This document shows positions 52,045 through 63,221 of a stretch of 64,000 nucleotides of DNA, in pieces. A program made the translations under genes and the position numbers. The notes below the pieces were generated by a model that made no database searches, was not told where the DNA came from, and was given only the letters and a program-made list of their open reading frames with translations. Source of the stretch: Methylobacterium sp. 10. Its GTDB lineage: Bacteria > Pseudomonadota > Alphaproteobacteria > Rhizobiales > Beijerinckiaceae. Positions within the stretch are counted from its first letter, which is position 1, and each line of letters starts with the position of its first letter. Location: NCBI RefSeq assembly GCF_000519085.1, contig NZ_KI912577.1, positions 1,288,423-1,352,422 on the forward strand. Direction: 5' to 3'.

Positions 52045-53204
52045 GAAGCCGGACGCCCCGTCACGACATCCTGTCCATGCCACCCCAGCGCGGTCAACGG
52101 GATGTCCAGCCGGCATACGAGTCCGGCCGGTGCGAAATCGAGCACGGCATGGCCGTCGAATTCCAGTGGCAACTGCCGCTCGATCAGCCTGGAGCCGAAA
52201 CCCTTGCGGGCCGGAGGGACCACGTCCGGGCCGCCCGTCTCCGTCCAGGTAAGAGACAAGTGGTCGCGCGCGGCGGCGGACGTCAGCGTCCATATAACCG
52301 AGACCTGGCCTTCGGGCACCGAAAGAGCGCCGTATTTTGCGGCGTTGGTCATCAGCTCGTGCAACGCCATCGCCAGCGTCACGGCGACCTTGGGATGGAG
52401 GCGGGTATCCGGACCGGCGATCTTGAAACGCGTCCCGTCTGTTTCCTCGACCGCATGGGGTGCGATCGCCCGCTCGACGACGCCGACGAGGCTAGCGCTC
52501 TCCCAATTGGATTCCGTCAGGACGTTGTGCGCGTTCGAGAGTGCCGTGACGCGTGCATCGAACACGGTGCGGGCCTGCTGATCGGCAACGTTGCGGAAGG
52601 TCTGCGCCGCGATGGACTGGACGGTGGCCAGCGTGTTCTTCACCCGGTGGTTCAGCTCGTTCGTCAGCAATTTCTGCCGCTCGGCCGCCGCCTTCTCCTC
52701 GGTGATGTCGCGGACTTCGATGATCGTGCCGATGATCTTGGCCGCGTCGTCGCGGATAGGGCTCGCGGTGAAGCCGACGGGATAGAAATGCCCATCCTTA
52801 TGGACGAACACCTCCTCGCCGCGTTCCTGGTTGTTCTCGGGGAAGGCACGGTCGATGGCGCATTCCTCCAATGGGAACGGACGGCCGTCGGGATAAGTAT
52901 GGTGGACGATATCGTGTAGCGGACAGTCTCGCGCGAGCACCTCTCCGACGCTGAAGCCGGTGAGCAGTTCGGCGGCGCGGTTCATGTAGACGCAGTGCTG
53001 CCGGTCATCCATCAGGAAGATCGCCACCGACGCGTTGTTGAGCACGGCGTTCAGGCGGCGCTCGGTCTCGTGGAGCTGCGACCCGCGGCGCAGGGTCGGC
53101 AGGGACATCAAGGCTTCGGCGGAGGAAACGAGTGGCGGCCGGATCGCACGAGGCAGGCTTTCTGCGAGGATGGGCGGGCACCCGGTGGTGCGCTGCAATA
53201 TCAT
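52041..53204 (-). CDS. PAS-HWE sensor histidine kinase
   Basis: A PAS domain (RRLNAVLNNASVAIFLMDD, then VYMNRAAELLTGFS and TASPIRDDAAKIIGTIIEVRD) precedes an HWE kinase core (LTNELNHRVKNTLATVQSIA, LAMALHELMTNAAKYGALSV, RKGFGSRLIERQLP). From ATG 53204 the product is 387 residues. A GTG at 53306 gives 421 and an ATG at 53108 gives 355; no ribosome site decides. It pairs with the receiver protein downstream and is cytoplasmic. Confidence 0.82.
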   Translation of the reverse strand: MILQRTTGCPPILAESLPRAIRPPLVSSAEALMSLPTLRRGSQLHETERRLNAVLNNASVAIFLMDDRQHCVYMNRAAELLTGFSVGEVLARDCPLHDIVHHTYPDGRPFPLEECAIDRAFPENNQERGEEVFVHKDGHFYPVGFTASPIRDDAAKIIGTIIEVRDITEEKAAAERQKLLTNELNHRVKNTLATVQSIAAQTFRNVADQQARTVFDARVTALSNAHNVLTESNWESASLVGVVERAIAPHAVEETDGTRFKIAGPDTRLHPKVAVTLAMALHELMTNAAKYGALSVPEGQVSVIWTLTSAAARDHLSLTWTETGGPDVVPPARKGFGSRLIERQLPLEFDGHAVLDFAPAGLVCRLDIPLTALGWHGQDVVTGRPAS

Positions 53205-53582
53205 AACGGCTTCGATCAGGTCCGGCGAGGAAAGATCGGGCGATCCCCGATATCCCCGAACACCGACAGGCCAAAGCGTGAGGGGCGGAGGTTTGTTCCG
53301 CGTCACGGGCTTCGGCAGGTCATCGGGCCAATGATCGGGCACCGGATTTGGCGATGGAGCATGTGCGACAGCGGGTGGTTTCCGGGTCGTCACAGCGCCG
53401 TCGTGCTGGACGATCTCATCGCGGCTATCCCATTCATCCGACCGAGGGCGGGGTCGATGGACGGATCGTCCCCGTAACACGGGCCGGGCGGGGATCGTAT
53501 TGGTACGGTCGGACGCCATGCCGCAAGGCGGGATGGGGATTAGACTCTTGATCGGCATGGGATCCGCCCGAGTTCCGGGCAC

Positions 53583-55049
53583 ATGCCAAATTCTCCCGCC
53601 CCCCACACGACGATTCCCGACCCATGCACGGTGGTCTGCCTGCATTTCCTTGGGGGAAGCGCGCAGGAATGGGAGCCGGTCGCGGCGCTTCTCGACGGCG
53701 TCGCTCGCGTTGTGGCCCTCGACCTGCCGGGTTTCGGCGATGCGGCCGCCGTGTCCGGCTACTCGGTGGAGGCGATGGCGGATCATGTGGCGGCCGGGAT
53801 CGCCGCTGCCGATCCCGGCCGCCGCTGGTATCTTGCCGGCCATAGCATGGGCGCGAAGGTCGCCCTGGCCCTTGCTCGGCGCTCCGAGGATGGTGCACCG
53901 GATCTGGAGGGGCTTGCCGGGCTGGTGCTGCTCGGCGGTTCACCACCGAGCCCGGAGCCGATGTCCGACGACAAGCGGCGAGAGATGATGGAATGGATTT
54001 CCGCCGATGCGGAGACCCGCCGTCGCAAAGCCGGAGAGTTCATCGACCAGAACACCGGCACTTCCCTCGGCGAACCGCTTCGGACCCGCGCGGTCGAAGA
54101 TGTCCTGCGCGCCGCTCCCGCCGCCTGGACGGCGTGGCTACGCGACGGTTCCCGCGAGGATTGGAGCCGCCGGATCGGCATCCTGCGCATACCGGCCGTA
54201 GTTGTCGGCGGAACCGAGGATGCCGATCTTGGCGCCCTCGCTCAGAAGGCCCTGACCCTTCCCCACCTGGCTCATGGCCGGCTGGTGGCCCTGGACGGCG
54301 CGGGACATCTCCTGCCGCTGGAGCGGCCGGAGGCCGTAGCCGGCCTCATCACGGGCCTTGTTTCCGAGGAGCCGCTTCCGAAGTCCGAGGCGCCGACTCT
54401 TCCGGAGCCCTATCGCGCGCTGATCGATTCCGACCGGGTGAACACGCGCCTGCGCGCGGCGCTTCTCGCTCGCGCCGAACTCGACGACCCGGCCTACCAG
54501 CCCGGGTGTCTCGACCCGGTCGAACTCGCGCAGCTTCGCGCCGTCGTGGACAGGGTGCTGCCGCAGGAGGGCATGGGCCGGATCGACATCGCGGCACGGA
54601 TCGAGGCCAGGCTCGCTGCCGGAACCGGGGACGGCTGGCGTTTCGCCAAGCTGCCGGCGGACGGCAAGGCCTACCGCGCCGCCCTACGGACGCTGGATGC
54701 CTCTGCGCGGTCCGTCCACGCAACGAGCTTCCTGTCCCTTGAGGGGGGCGACCAGGACTCCTTCCTGCAGGCCGCCGCCGCCGGCAAGCCGCTGGCGCAT
54801 GAGGTGCCGGAGGATGGGCTCGATGCCGAAGAGATGAGCCTGTGGTTCGAGGATCTGCGCGGCGACGCGGTGCGGATCTATCTCGCCCACCCCGCCAGCC
54901 TCGCCCGGATCGGCTTTTCCGGGATCGGCGCGGGCGGCGACGATGCGGAAACCCTGCCGGGCTTCGTGCGCGTCGGCATCGGTGACCCGGAACCCTGGGA
55001 GCCCTCCGCTCTCGGGAAGTCCTTCACCTTCGGGGAGACCGGACGATGA
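53583..55049 (+). CDS. alpha/beta hydrolase fused to gluconate dehydrogenase subunit 3-like domain
   Basis: A 488-residue fusion. The N-terminal half (about 1-265) is an alpha/beta hydrolase with nucleophile [15 protein letters not shown] (Ser88) and a histidine in [13 protein letters not shown]. The C-terminal half (about 275-488) reads like gluconate 2-dehydrogenase subunit 3 ([19 protein letters not shown], a long linker, [19 protein letters not shown]), a Tat-type chaperone or electron-transfer partner. Its stop overlaps the start of the GMC oxidoreductase gene by 4 bp, matching the usual subunit-3 plus GMC pairing. The hydrolase fusion is unusual; function is inferred. Confidence 0.75.
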   Translation: MPNSPAPHTTIPDPCTVVCLHFLGGSAQEWEPVAALLDGVARVVALDLPGFGDAAAVSGYSVEAMADHVAAGIAAADPGRRWYLAGHSMGAKVALALARRSEDGAPDLEGLAGLVLLGGSPPSPEPMSDDKRREMMEWISADAETRRRKAGEFIDQNTGTSLGEPLRTRAVEDVLRAAPAAWTAWLRDGSREDWSRRIGILRIPAVVVGGTEDADLGALAQKALTLPHLAHGRLVALDGAGHLLPLERPEAVAGLITGLVSEEPLPKSEAPTLPEPYRALIDSDRVNTRLRAALLARAELDDPAYQPGCLDPVELAQLRAVVDRVLPQEGMGRIDIAARIEARLAAGTGDGWRFAKLPADGKAYRAALRTLDASARSVHATSFLSLEGGDQDSFLQAAAAGKPLAHEVPEDGLDAEEMSLWFEDLRGDAVRIYLAHPASLARIGFSGIGAGGDDAETLPGFVRVGIGDPEPWEPSALGKSFTFGETGR

Positions 55050-56596
55050 AGCTCGATGCGATGCGTCGCTACGCAACCGACGACACCGTCGATGTCGTCG
55101 TCATCGGCACGGGCGCGGGCGGCGCGCCAGTTCTCGCCCGCCTCGCGGCGGCCGGGCTGAAGGTCGTCGCCCTGGAAGCGGGGCCGAACTTCGATCCCGC
55201 ACGTTTCGCCTTCGACGAGACCCTCGCCGACGAGATCTACTGGACCGAGGAGCGCCTCAGCGGCGGCTCGACGCCTGAGGCGTTCGGCGCCAACAACAGC
55301 GGGACCGGGGTCGGCGGCTCCACTCTGCATTGGGGCGCCTTCACCCCCCGCGCCGACGAGCGCGACCTGCGCCTTCATTCCGAGACCGGGATGGGGGTGG
55401 ATTGGCCCCTCGATTACGACGACCTGCTGCCGTTCTACGAGCGCGTCGAGGCGTTTATCGGCGTGTCCGGCCCCGCCGAGTACCCCTGGGATCCGGGCCG
55501 GCGCTATCCTCTCTCCCCGGTCCCGCGCAATGCGCCGGCCCAGGTGATGGCGACGGCCTGCGACCGGCTCGGCCTGCGAACCGCCGACTCGCCGGCGGCC
55601 GTGGTCTCGGGTGACTTCCCTCAGGAGGGCGGTGCCCTGCGCCGGGGCTGCATCAATTGCGGCTTCTGCCACCAGGGCTGCCGCAACGGTGCCAAGACCA
55701 GCATGGACGTGACCTACCTGCCCCATGCCGTCGCCAACGGCGCCGAGATACGCCCCGATTGCCGGGTGCACGGGCTCGAGCGCGACCGCGAGAACCGGAT
55801 CACCGCGGTGATCTATCGGCATGACGGCGTCGATCATCGCCAGCGCTGCGCGGCGGTCTATCTCTGCGCCGGTGCCGTGGAGACGCCCCGGCTCCTCCTG
55901 CATCTCGGGCTCGCCAACGGCAGCGGCCAAGTCGGGCGCAATTACATGGGCCATGTGGCGACGCAGGTCTGGGGCACGTTCGAGGCCGAGATGCGGATGA
56001 ACCGGGGCTATCCCTCCTCGCTCATCAGCGAGGACATGGTCCGCCCCGACGATGCGGATTTTGCCGGCGGCTACCTGATGCAGAGCCTCGGCGTCCTGCC
56101 CGTCACCTGGGGCAATTCGGTGGCGCGGGGGCGCGGGCTGTGGGGGCGCGCGCTGACCGAGCATCTCAGTCGTTACAATCACATGGCGGGCATCGGGATC
56201 AACGGCGAGACCCTGCCCCGCGACGACAACGTGCTGGTCCTCGCCGACGAGGTGGATGCGTTCGGGATGCGCAAGGCCCGCATCGATTTCGGCTATTCCT
56301 CCAACGAGGACCGGCTGAACGCCCATGCGACGCGGACGATGAAGGCGATCTGGGAAGCCGCCGGCGCCACCGACATCTGGGTGCTGGAGCGCGTCGCCCA
56401 CACGATCGGGACGTGCCGGATGGGCCGGAGCGGCGACAACGCCGTGGTCGATCCCCACGGCCGGAGCTTCGAGATCCCGAACCTCTGGATCAGCGACGGA
56501 TCGACCTTCCCGAGTTCGCTGGCCGCCAACCCGGCGCTCACCATCATGGCCTTGGCCCTGCGCTCGGCCGAGGCGTTCCTGGGCCATCCCTCCTGA
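55046..56596 (+). CDS. GMC-family FAD-dependent dehydrogenase
   Basis: A 516-residue flavoprotein. The FAD motif [20 protein letters not shown] lies near residue 20, [18 protein letters not shown] near 85, and the C-terminal GTCRMGRSG and [20 protein letters not shown] segments follow. A cysteine-rich stretch ([16 protein letters not shown], near 200) resembles the cluster-binding loop of gluconate or glucose dehydrogenases. With the upstream subunit-3-like fusion it could oxidise a sugar, polyol or alcohol. No cytochrome subunit is present in the window. Confidence 0.85.
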   Translation: MKLDAMRRYATDDTVDVVVIGTGAGGAPVLARLAAAGLKVVALEAGPNFDPARFAFDETLADEIYWTEERLSGGSTPEAFGANNSGTGVGGSTLHWGAFTPRADERDLRLHSETGMGVDWPLDYDDLLPFYERVEAFIGVSGPAEYPWDPGRRYPLSPVPRNAPAQVMATACDRLGLRTADSPAAVVSGDFPQEGGALRRGCINCGFCHQGCRNGAKTSMDVTYLPHAVANGAEIRPDCRVHGLERDRENRITAVIYRHDGVDHRQRCAAVYLCAGAVETPRLLLHLGLANGSGQVGRNYMGHVATQVWGTFEAEMRMNRGYPSSLISEDMVRPDDADFAGGYLMQSLGVLPVTWGNSVARGRGLWGRALTEHLSRYNHMAGIGINGETLPRDDNVLVLADEVDAFGMRKARIDFGYSSNEDRLNAHATRTMKAIWEAAGATDIWVLERVAHTIGTCRMGRSGDNAVVDPHGRSFEIPNLWISDGSTFPSSLAANPALTIMALALRSAEAFLGHPS

Positions 56597-56666
56597 CGGA
56601 TTCAGGAGGAACGCCACCGCCATTCCCCGGTTGAATTCACCGCAACGCGACGAGGTTTCAAGCGCC

Positions 56667-56975
56667 ATGACCACGAAGATTTCCACGAAGAATGCCCGCG
56701 AGGGTGCGCATGGCGAGATCGGCCTCGCCAAGGGCGAGCGGGTCGCCATGCGGATGTGGCGCCACGAGCCGCCGACGGACGACAAGCCGAGCGCCAGCCG
56801 GCCCTACGAGACGGTGGGCTACGTCATCTCCGGCCGTGCCGAACTCGTCATCGACGGCGAGACGGTGACCCTGGAGCCCGGCGATTCCTGGCTGGTTCCG
56901 GCCGGGGCCGAGCACATCTACACGATCCTCGAAGAGTTCACGGCGGTCGAGGCTACCGCGCCGCCGGCCGCATAG
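56667..56975 (+). CDS. small cupin domain protein
   Basis: 102 residues forming one cupin fold: RPYETVGYVISGRAELVIDG, then ETVTLEPGDSWLVPAGAEHIYTI. Metal-binding histidines in the first motif are only partly present, while PAGAEH carries the second-motif histidine. ATG 56667 is chosen over a longer frame. It lies 70 bp after the GMC gene in the same direction; a role in its pathway is possible but unproven. Confidence 0.8.
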   Translation: MTTKISTKNAREGAHGEIGLAKGERVAMRMWRHEPPTDDKPSASRPYETVGYVISGRAELVIDGETVTLEPGDSWLVPAGAEHIYTILEEFTAVEATAPPAA

Positions 56976-56989
56976 ACCAGACATGAGAA

Positions 56990-57015
56990 GGGCCGGATCG
57001 ATCTCGATCCGGCCC
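56990..57015. terminator. bidirectional terminator hairpin between cupin and SDR genes
   Basis: GGGCCGGATCG (56990-57000), ATCT loop and CGATCCGGCCC (57005-57015) form a perfect 11-bp stem followed by TCTTTC on the plus strand. It separates convergent genes and is the best intrinsic terminator in the window. Confidence 0.85.
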
Positions 57016-57050
57016 TCTTTCGATGACGTGTCGTCGAAGGAAGACCCTTC

Positions 57051-57821
57051 CTACGCGCCGCCCCATTGCATGGTCAGGCCGCCATCCACCACGAGGGTAT
57101 GGCCGGTGACGTAATCGGCATCGTCCGAGGCGAGGTACAGGATGGCCTTGGCGATCTCGTCGGGCTGGCCGGCGCGGTGCCACGGGATGCGTTCCAGGGA
57201 GGCCGCGAGCTTCTCGGGGTTCTCGAACCGATCGCTGGTCATCGGCGTCTCGATGAGGCCGGGAGCGACGTTGTTGACGTTGATCTTGTCCTCGGCGAGC
57301 TCGCGCGACAGGCTGCGGCACAGGGAGCCGACGCCGGCCTTCGACATGCCGTAGGGTGCGCTTTCCGGGGTCGGCAGGTGCTGGGCCACCGACGAGACGA
57401 TGACGATCTTGCCGCGCCCGCCATTGGCCCGGCGCACCTTGATGAAGGCGCGGGCGCAGAAGACCGGTCCCATCAGGTTGACGCGCAGGATCTGTTCGAG
57501 CTTGCCGTCGTCCATCTCCGCCACCGGCATGCCGCTCATGGCCTGCCCGGCATTGTTGACGAGGATGTCGAGGACGCCGAACTCCGCGGCGACCCTGGCG
57601 AAGGTCGCCTCCACGGAGGCCGGGTCGCCGACATCGTCCTGGATCACGAGGCATGTGCGTCCTGCCGCCTCGACCCGGCGCGCGGTCTCGCGCGCGCCGT
57701 CCGCATCGGTGTTGTAGGTGATCGCCACGTCCGCGCCTTCACGCGCGAACAGTTCGGCCGCAGCCTGCCCGATACCGGAATCCGCCCCGGTGATGAGAGC
57801 CCGTTTGCCCTGCAACTTCAT
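57051..57821 (-). CDS. short-chain dehydrogenase/reductase, glucose-1-dehydrogenase-like
   Basis: A 256-residue classical SDR. The cofactor motif is ALITGADSGIGQAAAELFA near residue 8, NAG is near 89, and the catalytic SSVAQHLPTPESAPYGMSKAG (Ser, Tyr, Lys) near 141-159. It ends DGGLTMQWGGA, as in many glucose-1-dehydrogenase-like members. Substrate unknown. The gene converges on the cupin gene with a terminator between. Confidence 0.9.
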   Translation of the reverse strand: MKLQGKRALITGADSGIGQAAAELFAREGADVAITYNTDADGARETARRVEAAGRTCLVIQDDVGDPASVEATFARVAAEFGVLDILVNNAGQAMSGMPVAEMDDGKLEQILRVNLMGPVFCARAFIKVRRANGGRGKIVIVSSVAQHLPTPESAPYGMSKAGVGSLCRSLSRELAEDKINVNNVAPGLIETPMTSDRFENPEKLAASLERIPWHRAGQPDEIAKAILYLASDDADYVTGHTLVVDGGLTMQWGGA

Positions 57822-57957
57822 GCCTGTCCCATCTGTGCAAGAGGGGGTGCGCGGCCCTGTCGTGGCCGGCGATCACCCGTGATTTGCAGGACAATGGGCG
57901 GGGGAAAACGCGGTTCCCGGGGTGCGGCATCGGCGGGGAGGGGGTCCCTCCCCGGGT

Positions 57958-59643
<1,686 letters not shown>

Positions 59644-59727
59644 TCAACCACCCAGAGCACGGAGAGGGGGAAAGATTCTCGGGAACCGGTTCACCGCGAC
59701 CCTAGCCCCGAGTGCCTCTTCTCCGTG

Positions 59728-59982
59728 TCACAGTCTGGAGTGCGACGCGACGCCTTCGGCAAACGAAATCGTCAGGACGGTCACTCCCGTCTCGTCGACG
59801 ATTTCGAAGGAGCGGTCCAGGGCTTCGTTCAGCGTCGCGCCGCCGACGAGCGCATCGGCGACGATCTGCTTGATGCCGATCACGGCGTCGTTGCGCACCT
59901 CGTCAACGGAGTCGAACTCGTCTCCGTCCGAGTCGCGATGGAGCCCGGTGCTATCGTGCAAGTTTAGAAAGTACCGCGGCAT
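59728..59982 (-). CDS. DUF6894-like small protein
   Basis: An 84-residue protein starting MPRYFLNLHDSTGLHRDSDG followed by DEFDSVDEVRNDAV, a pattern common in DUF6894 proteins of rhizobial genomes, with a C-terminal strand VLTISFAEGVA. Unknown function; often stress related in these genomes. ATG 59982. Confidence 0.75.
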   Translation of the reverse strand: MPRYFLNLHDSTGLHRDSDGDEFDSVDEVRNDAVIGIKQIVADALVGGATLNEALDRSFEIVDETGVTVLTISFAEGVASHSRL

Positions 59983-60025
59983 GCTGGCCTCCTTGCCGTG
60001 ACGACCCGACGGGCGCTGCAGACGC

Positions 60026-60784
60026 TCAGATTGCGGCCTGCCCCTCCACGCGGAGATAGCCGGCCTTGAACTCGGCGAGGGATTTCAGCCTGGACCAGTC
60101 CAGAATCCTGAGATTCTTGCCCTTGAGTTCGATCAGTCCCCGGCGCCGCAGCTCCTGCAGCGACCGGTTCACGTGCACGGTCGTCATCCCCGTCGTGTCG
60201 GCCAGCTCGTGCTGGGTCATGGGGAGATCGCAGCTGTCTTCCGTGGCGAGGCCGACGGCCCGCATCCTCACGAGGAGTTCGCAGAAGAGATGCGCAATCC
60301 GTTCGAGGGCCGAACGGCAGCCGACATTCACCAGCCATTCGCGCAGCGTCGCCTCGTCGATCAGGGCGGAGATGCGCAGCGCCCGGGCGATGGCCGGATG
60401 ATTTTCCGTGATCTCCCGAAGGGCCGGCGAGGAAATGCGCGCGACCTTGCAGGGGGAGAGGGTCGCGATCGTATGATCGAGGCGGTTCAACAGGGTGATG
60501 TCGAGATCGCAGGTATCCCCCGGCACGAGGTAGGCCGTGATCTGGCGGGCGCCGTTGGCGCGCTGCTTGAACCGGCACCCGATCCCCTCGGTGATGAGGA
60601 CGATATCGCTGTGCGGCTCCCCTTCACGGGCGAGGTTGGTGCGGGCGGGAACGTCGCGGGCGATGGCTGTGATCCGATGAAGCACGTCTCTGTCGGCTTC
60701 GTTGAGCGCAACGAAGCCTTCGAGCTTCTGGACAAGCGGATTGAACACGCTTTCCGCCGTATTCGAGATTCTATTCCGCGACAA
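60026..60784 (-). CDS. Crp/Fnr family transcriptional regulator
   Basis: A 252-residue regulator with a cyclic-nucleotide-binding-like domain (REGEPHSDIVLITEGIG and GARQITAYLVPGDTCDLDI) and a winged helix-turn-helix (LPMTQHELADTTGMTTVHVN followed by RSLQELRRRGLIELKG). There is no iron-sulfur cysteine cluster of true FNR. The start is TTG 60784; GTG 60748 is an alternative. Target genes unknown; the DUF6894 gene lies just downstream. Confidence 0.88.
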   Translation of the reverse strand: MSRNRISNTAESVFNPLVQKLEGFVALNEADRDVLHRITAIARDVPARTNLAREGEPHSDIVLITEGIGCRFKQRANGARQITAYLVPGDTCDLDITLLNRLDHTIATLSPCKVARISSPALREITENHPAIARALRISALIDEATLREWLVNVGCRSALERIAHLFCELLVRMRAVGLATEDSCDLPMTQHELADTTGMTTVHVNRSLQELRRRGLIELKGKNLRILDWSRLKSLAEFKAGYLRVEGQAAI

Positions 60785-60859
60785 TGTTCAATGTCTCTAT
60801 CAATAAGCATCGAAACTTGCTGAGAAGTAACATCCTCTGAGATGCTCCTTCAACGAGTC

Positions 60860-61024
60860 ATGGCAGCGAAAACGTACAAGACATCATGTTCTTGCGGCAA
60901 TCACCATCATACTAAAGTCGTAGCCGAGATTCAAATTCCGTCTGCCGGCTCGGTGGTGATGGTCTGCGATGTCCCTGGAGTATGCGAGGACGTGTTTACG
61001 CCTCTGCCCGATCCAAATCCATAA
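60860..61024 (+). CDS. tiny Cys/His-rich candidate protein
   Basis: 54 residues from ATG 60860: AAKTYKTSCSCGNHHHTKVV and a second region with MVCDVPGVCEDVF. Four cysteines and three histidines could bind metal. There is no strong ribosome site, and the region is lower GC. It may be a real metal-binding peptide or chance; low confidence. Confidence 0.3.
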   Translation: MAAKTYKTSCSCGNHHHTKVVAEIQIPSAGSVVMVCDVPGVCEDVFTPLPDPNP

Positions 61025-61394
61025 AGTCGTATCGACATTTCGCCGCACCTTCCATCTCGATAGAAGACGCTGCCACATTAAGCGTGCCTTTTTCGAAAGG
61101 CTACGCTTCATTGAGGTCGTAAGCGCACAAATGCACCAATTTGACAAGATCAATTAACATGGATTGGTCGGATGTCGTACCGTTTCGCAGACGATAAGAC
61201 ATCTGTGCTGCATCATCGCGCGAGAATGACAGGGGGATGAGGGTCATTCATCGGCGCGGTGCTCAACAAGGACTTCCATCCGGATGAGCTTGACGCTAGC
61301 CGTGGGGCTCGCCTTGACTGGATACGGCGGTTTTGCAGGATGTCGATCTGCGCGGCCTGCGGAGTTCCCCGCCGCTTCTCGCGTCGCCGGCAAT
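61025..61394. other. intergenic stretch without a recognisable gene
   Basis: About 370 bp. Short frames on both strands show no start or ribosome site of note and no family look. Confidence 0.4.
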
Positions 61395-62123
61395 TCACGG
61401 CTCCGGTGCGGCGTCGTCCGTGATCAGGCGACGATATTCGGCCTCCGGAATGCCATAGCTGTCGCCTGCGATGAGTTCGAGCTTCTGCCGGTCGACGATC
61501 TCGATGTGGGACCGGCGCGCCCGAATCGTGCCTGCCCCTTCGAGGATATGGATCGTCGTCGTCACGCCGGGGCGATGGACACCGAGCATGACGGACAGGA
61601 ACTCGTGGGTGATGGGGAACTCGTCCTTCTCGACCCTGTCGTGGCACATCAGCAGCCAGCGGGCCAGCCGCTCTTCCAGAGTATAGCTGCCGTGCGACAG
61701 GGCTGTCTGGGCCGTGAACAATTGAAAGATGTGAGCATAGCGCATCATCACTTTGCGAAACGCGGGTCTTTGTTCAATCAGGCCGCAGAACGCGGCCTTG
61801 CTCATCCGCAAGGCTTCGCCATCGATCTGGATGAACGTTTCGTGGGGCGTGGAATCCACATCGAACAGGAGTGGCAGGCCGGTCGCACCCTCGGAGCCGA
61901 TGATGCCGACCTCGATCCGCCTGCGGTCCCGCGTGCCGACGACGACCGAGGCGACCCCGCTCTCTATGAAATGCACATGGGTCAACGGCTCGTTCGGCCG
62001 GGCAAGGACATCTTTTCGCTTGAGTTCGACCCGCTCGAGGACAGCCAGGATGGCAGCATGATCGTCCGGCGGCATCCGGGAGAGGAGGTTGTTGCGAACC
62101 GTGTTCTGAGAAGAAATGACCAT
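61395..62123 (-). CDS. Crp/Fnr family transcriptional regulator
   Basis: A 242-residue Crp-like regulator. The sensory beta barrel has THVHFIESGVASVVVGTRDR and VGIIGSEGATGLPLLFDVDS, then a dimer helix and a wHTH (FLSVMLGVHRPGVTTTIHIL followed by EGAGTIRARRSHIEIVD). The barrel has no typical cAMP residues, like many rhizobial members that act as stress regulators. ATG 62123. Targets unknown. Confidence 0.88.
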   Translation of the reverse strand: MVISSQNTVRNNLLSRMPPDDHAAILAVLERVELKRKDVLARPNEPLTHVHFIESGVASVVVGTRDRRRIEVGIIGSEGATGLPLLFDVDSTPHETFIQIDGEALRMSKAAFCGLIEQRPAFRKVMMRYAHIFQLFTAQTALSHGSYTLEERLARWLLMCHDRVEKDEFPITHEFLSVMLGVHRPGVTTTIHILEGAGTIRARRSHIEIVDRQKLELIAGDSYGIPEAEYRRLITDDAAPEP

Positions 62124-62841
62124 GCCTGCGTCCCGAAGAGGCGGCGTTCCAGTTGGTGTCTCTCACGGAATTCTCGCTGCGCCGTCGTGCCCCGAGAGAG
62201 AGCCGACCGTGGCCGGGAGGTTTGTGAAGCACTCTTATGTGCCGCTCATCAACGCCAAAAGTCGATCATGACATAGCAGAGCTGTCGAGATTTCAACAAG
62301 TGAAACGTAGTCATTTGTCGAATTTCATCGTTTGTGGAAATTTATGCGCGTAATCGGACGTCTCACTTGTCCGAAGCGCTCCGTCAAATCCGCAATATCG
62401 GACCGTTCTGGGCAGGTCATGTTATCGCCGGCCAGCCTTGATTTTGGTTTCAGCCGTTGCGGCTTGGTCTTCTCGATGTCCGAATACGTTGTGCGGCGAG
62501 GATGTGCGCTCGACCTGTGAGTGAGGCCGCCGGGCGGCGTGTCGTCGCTCGCGCCGAATGGGTGAGCGTCGCCTCACGAGCCGCCCCGGGGCCAGGCCTC
62601 GTACGGTTCTGCGATGTCCTTCGCATCGGCGCGGGAATTGCCTGCTCGGTCCGATGCAGGCGGAAGGCGGGCGAATGCCGTCCGTCATGACCGTCGGGGC
62701 GCATGGGCGGTCTGTTCGGCGAGGGGTGGTTCCGTCCGTCCTTTCCCGGCAGGACGGTGGCGCACCGGCGGGCCGAATCGTCCGGGAAAACTTCGAGCGC
62801 TCGGACCGTCGCGGTACTGGCTTTACGGAACGGAGAGATGC
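62124..62841. other. intergenic stretch without a recognisable gene
   Basis: About 720 bp. The left half (62240-62450) is moderately AT-rich with promoter-like patches; the right half is GC-rich. Several short frames exist, none convincing. Confidence 0.4.
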
Positions 62842-63105
62842 GTGCCCAATTTCCTCAAAGCGATCATCATGACGGTCATCGCATTCGCCTCGGTCTATTA
62901 CCTGACGGGTAATCCGACGATGGCGGTGGCACTGTCGCTCATTCCGCTCCTGCTCGGCCTGGTGAGGGTCATGCACGGGTTCGCCTACAGCCTCGCCGCC
63001 TTGTGCCTGATCGGTGCGGTGGCCTGGTCCGTGGCACCGGTCGATACGAAGACGATGGTCCGGGCGGAAGTCGAGAAGACTGGCGTCAAGATCACGGCCC
63101 CCTGA
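62842..63105 (+). CDS. small membrane protein of unknown function
   Basis: 87 residues from GTG 62842, chosen because GGAGAG lies upstream. Three hydrophobic segments (LKAIIMTVIAFASVYYLTG, MAVALSLIPLLLGLVRVMH, AALCLIGAVAWSVAP). The C-terminal end is short and charged. A conserved-looking but unassigned integral membrane protein. Confidence 0.55.
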   Translation: MPNFLKAIIMTVIAFASVYYLTGNPTMAVALSLIPLLLGLVRVMHGFAYSLAALCLIGAVAWSVAPVDTKTMVRAEVEKTGVKITAP

Positions 63106-63221
63106 CGGCGACGAGGCTCTCGGCGTCCGGCCCTCCCACGGCTTTGGCGCGCTCCACGGGGATCTGATAGGATCGCCGGAGGCGCTTGGGATCGGTGCGG
63201 TGGCCTGCAGGGGTTGGTGCG

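Noticed and set aside
54878..56785. 635-codon minus-strand open frame opposite the GMC dehydrogenase
   Set aside because: No domain; the plus strand carries an unmistakable GMC protein.
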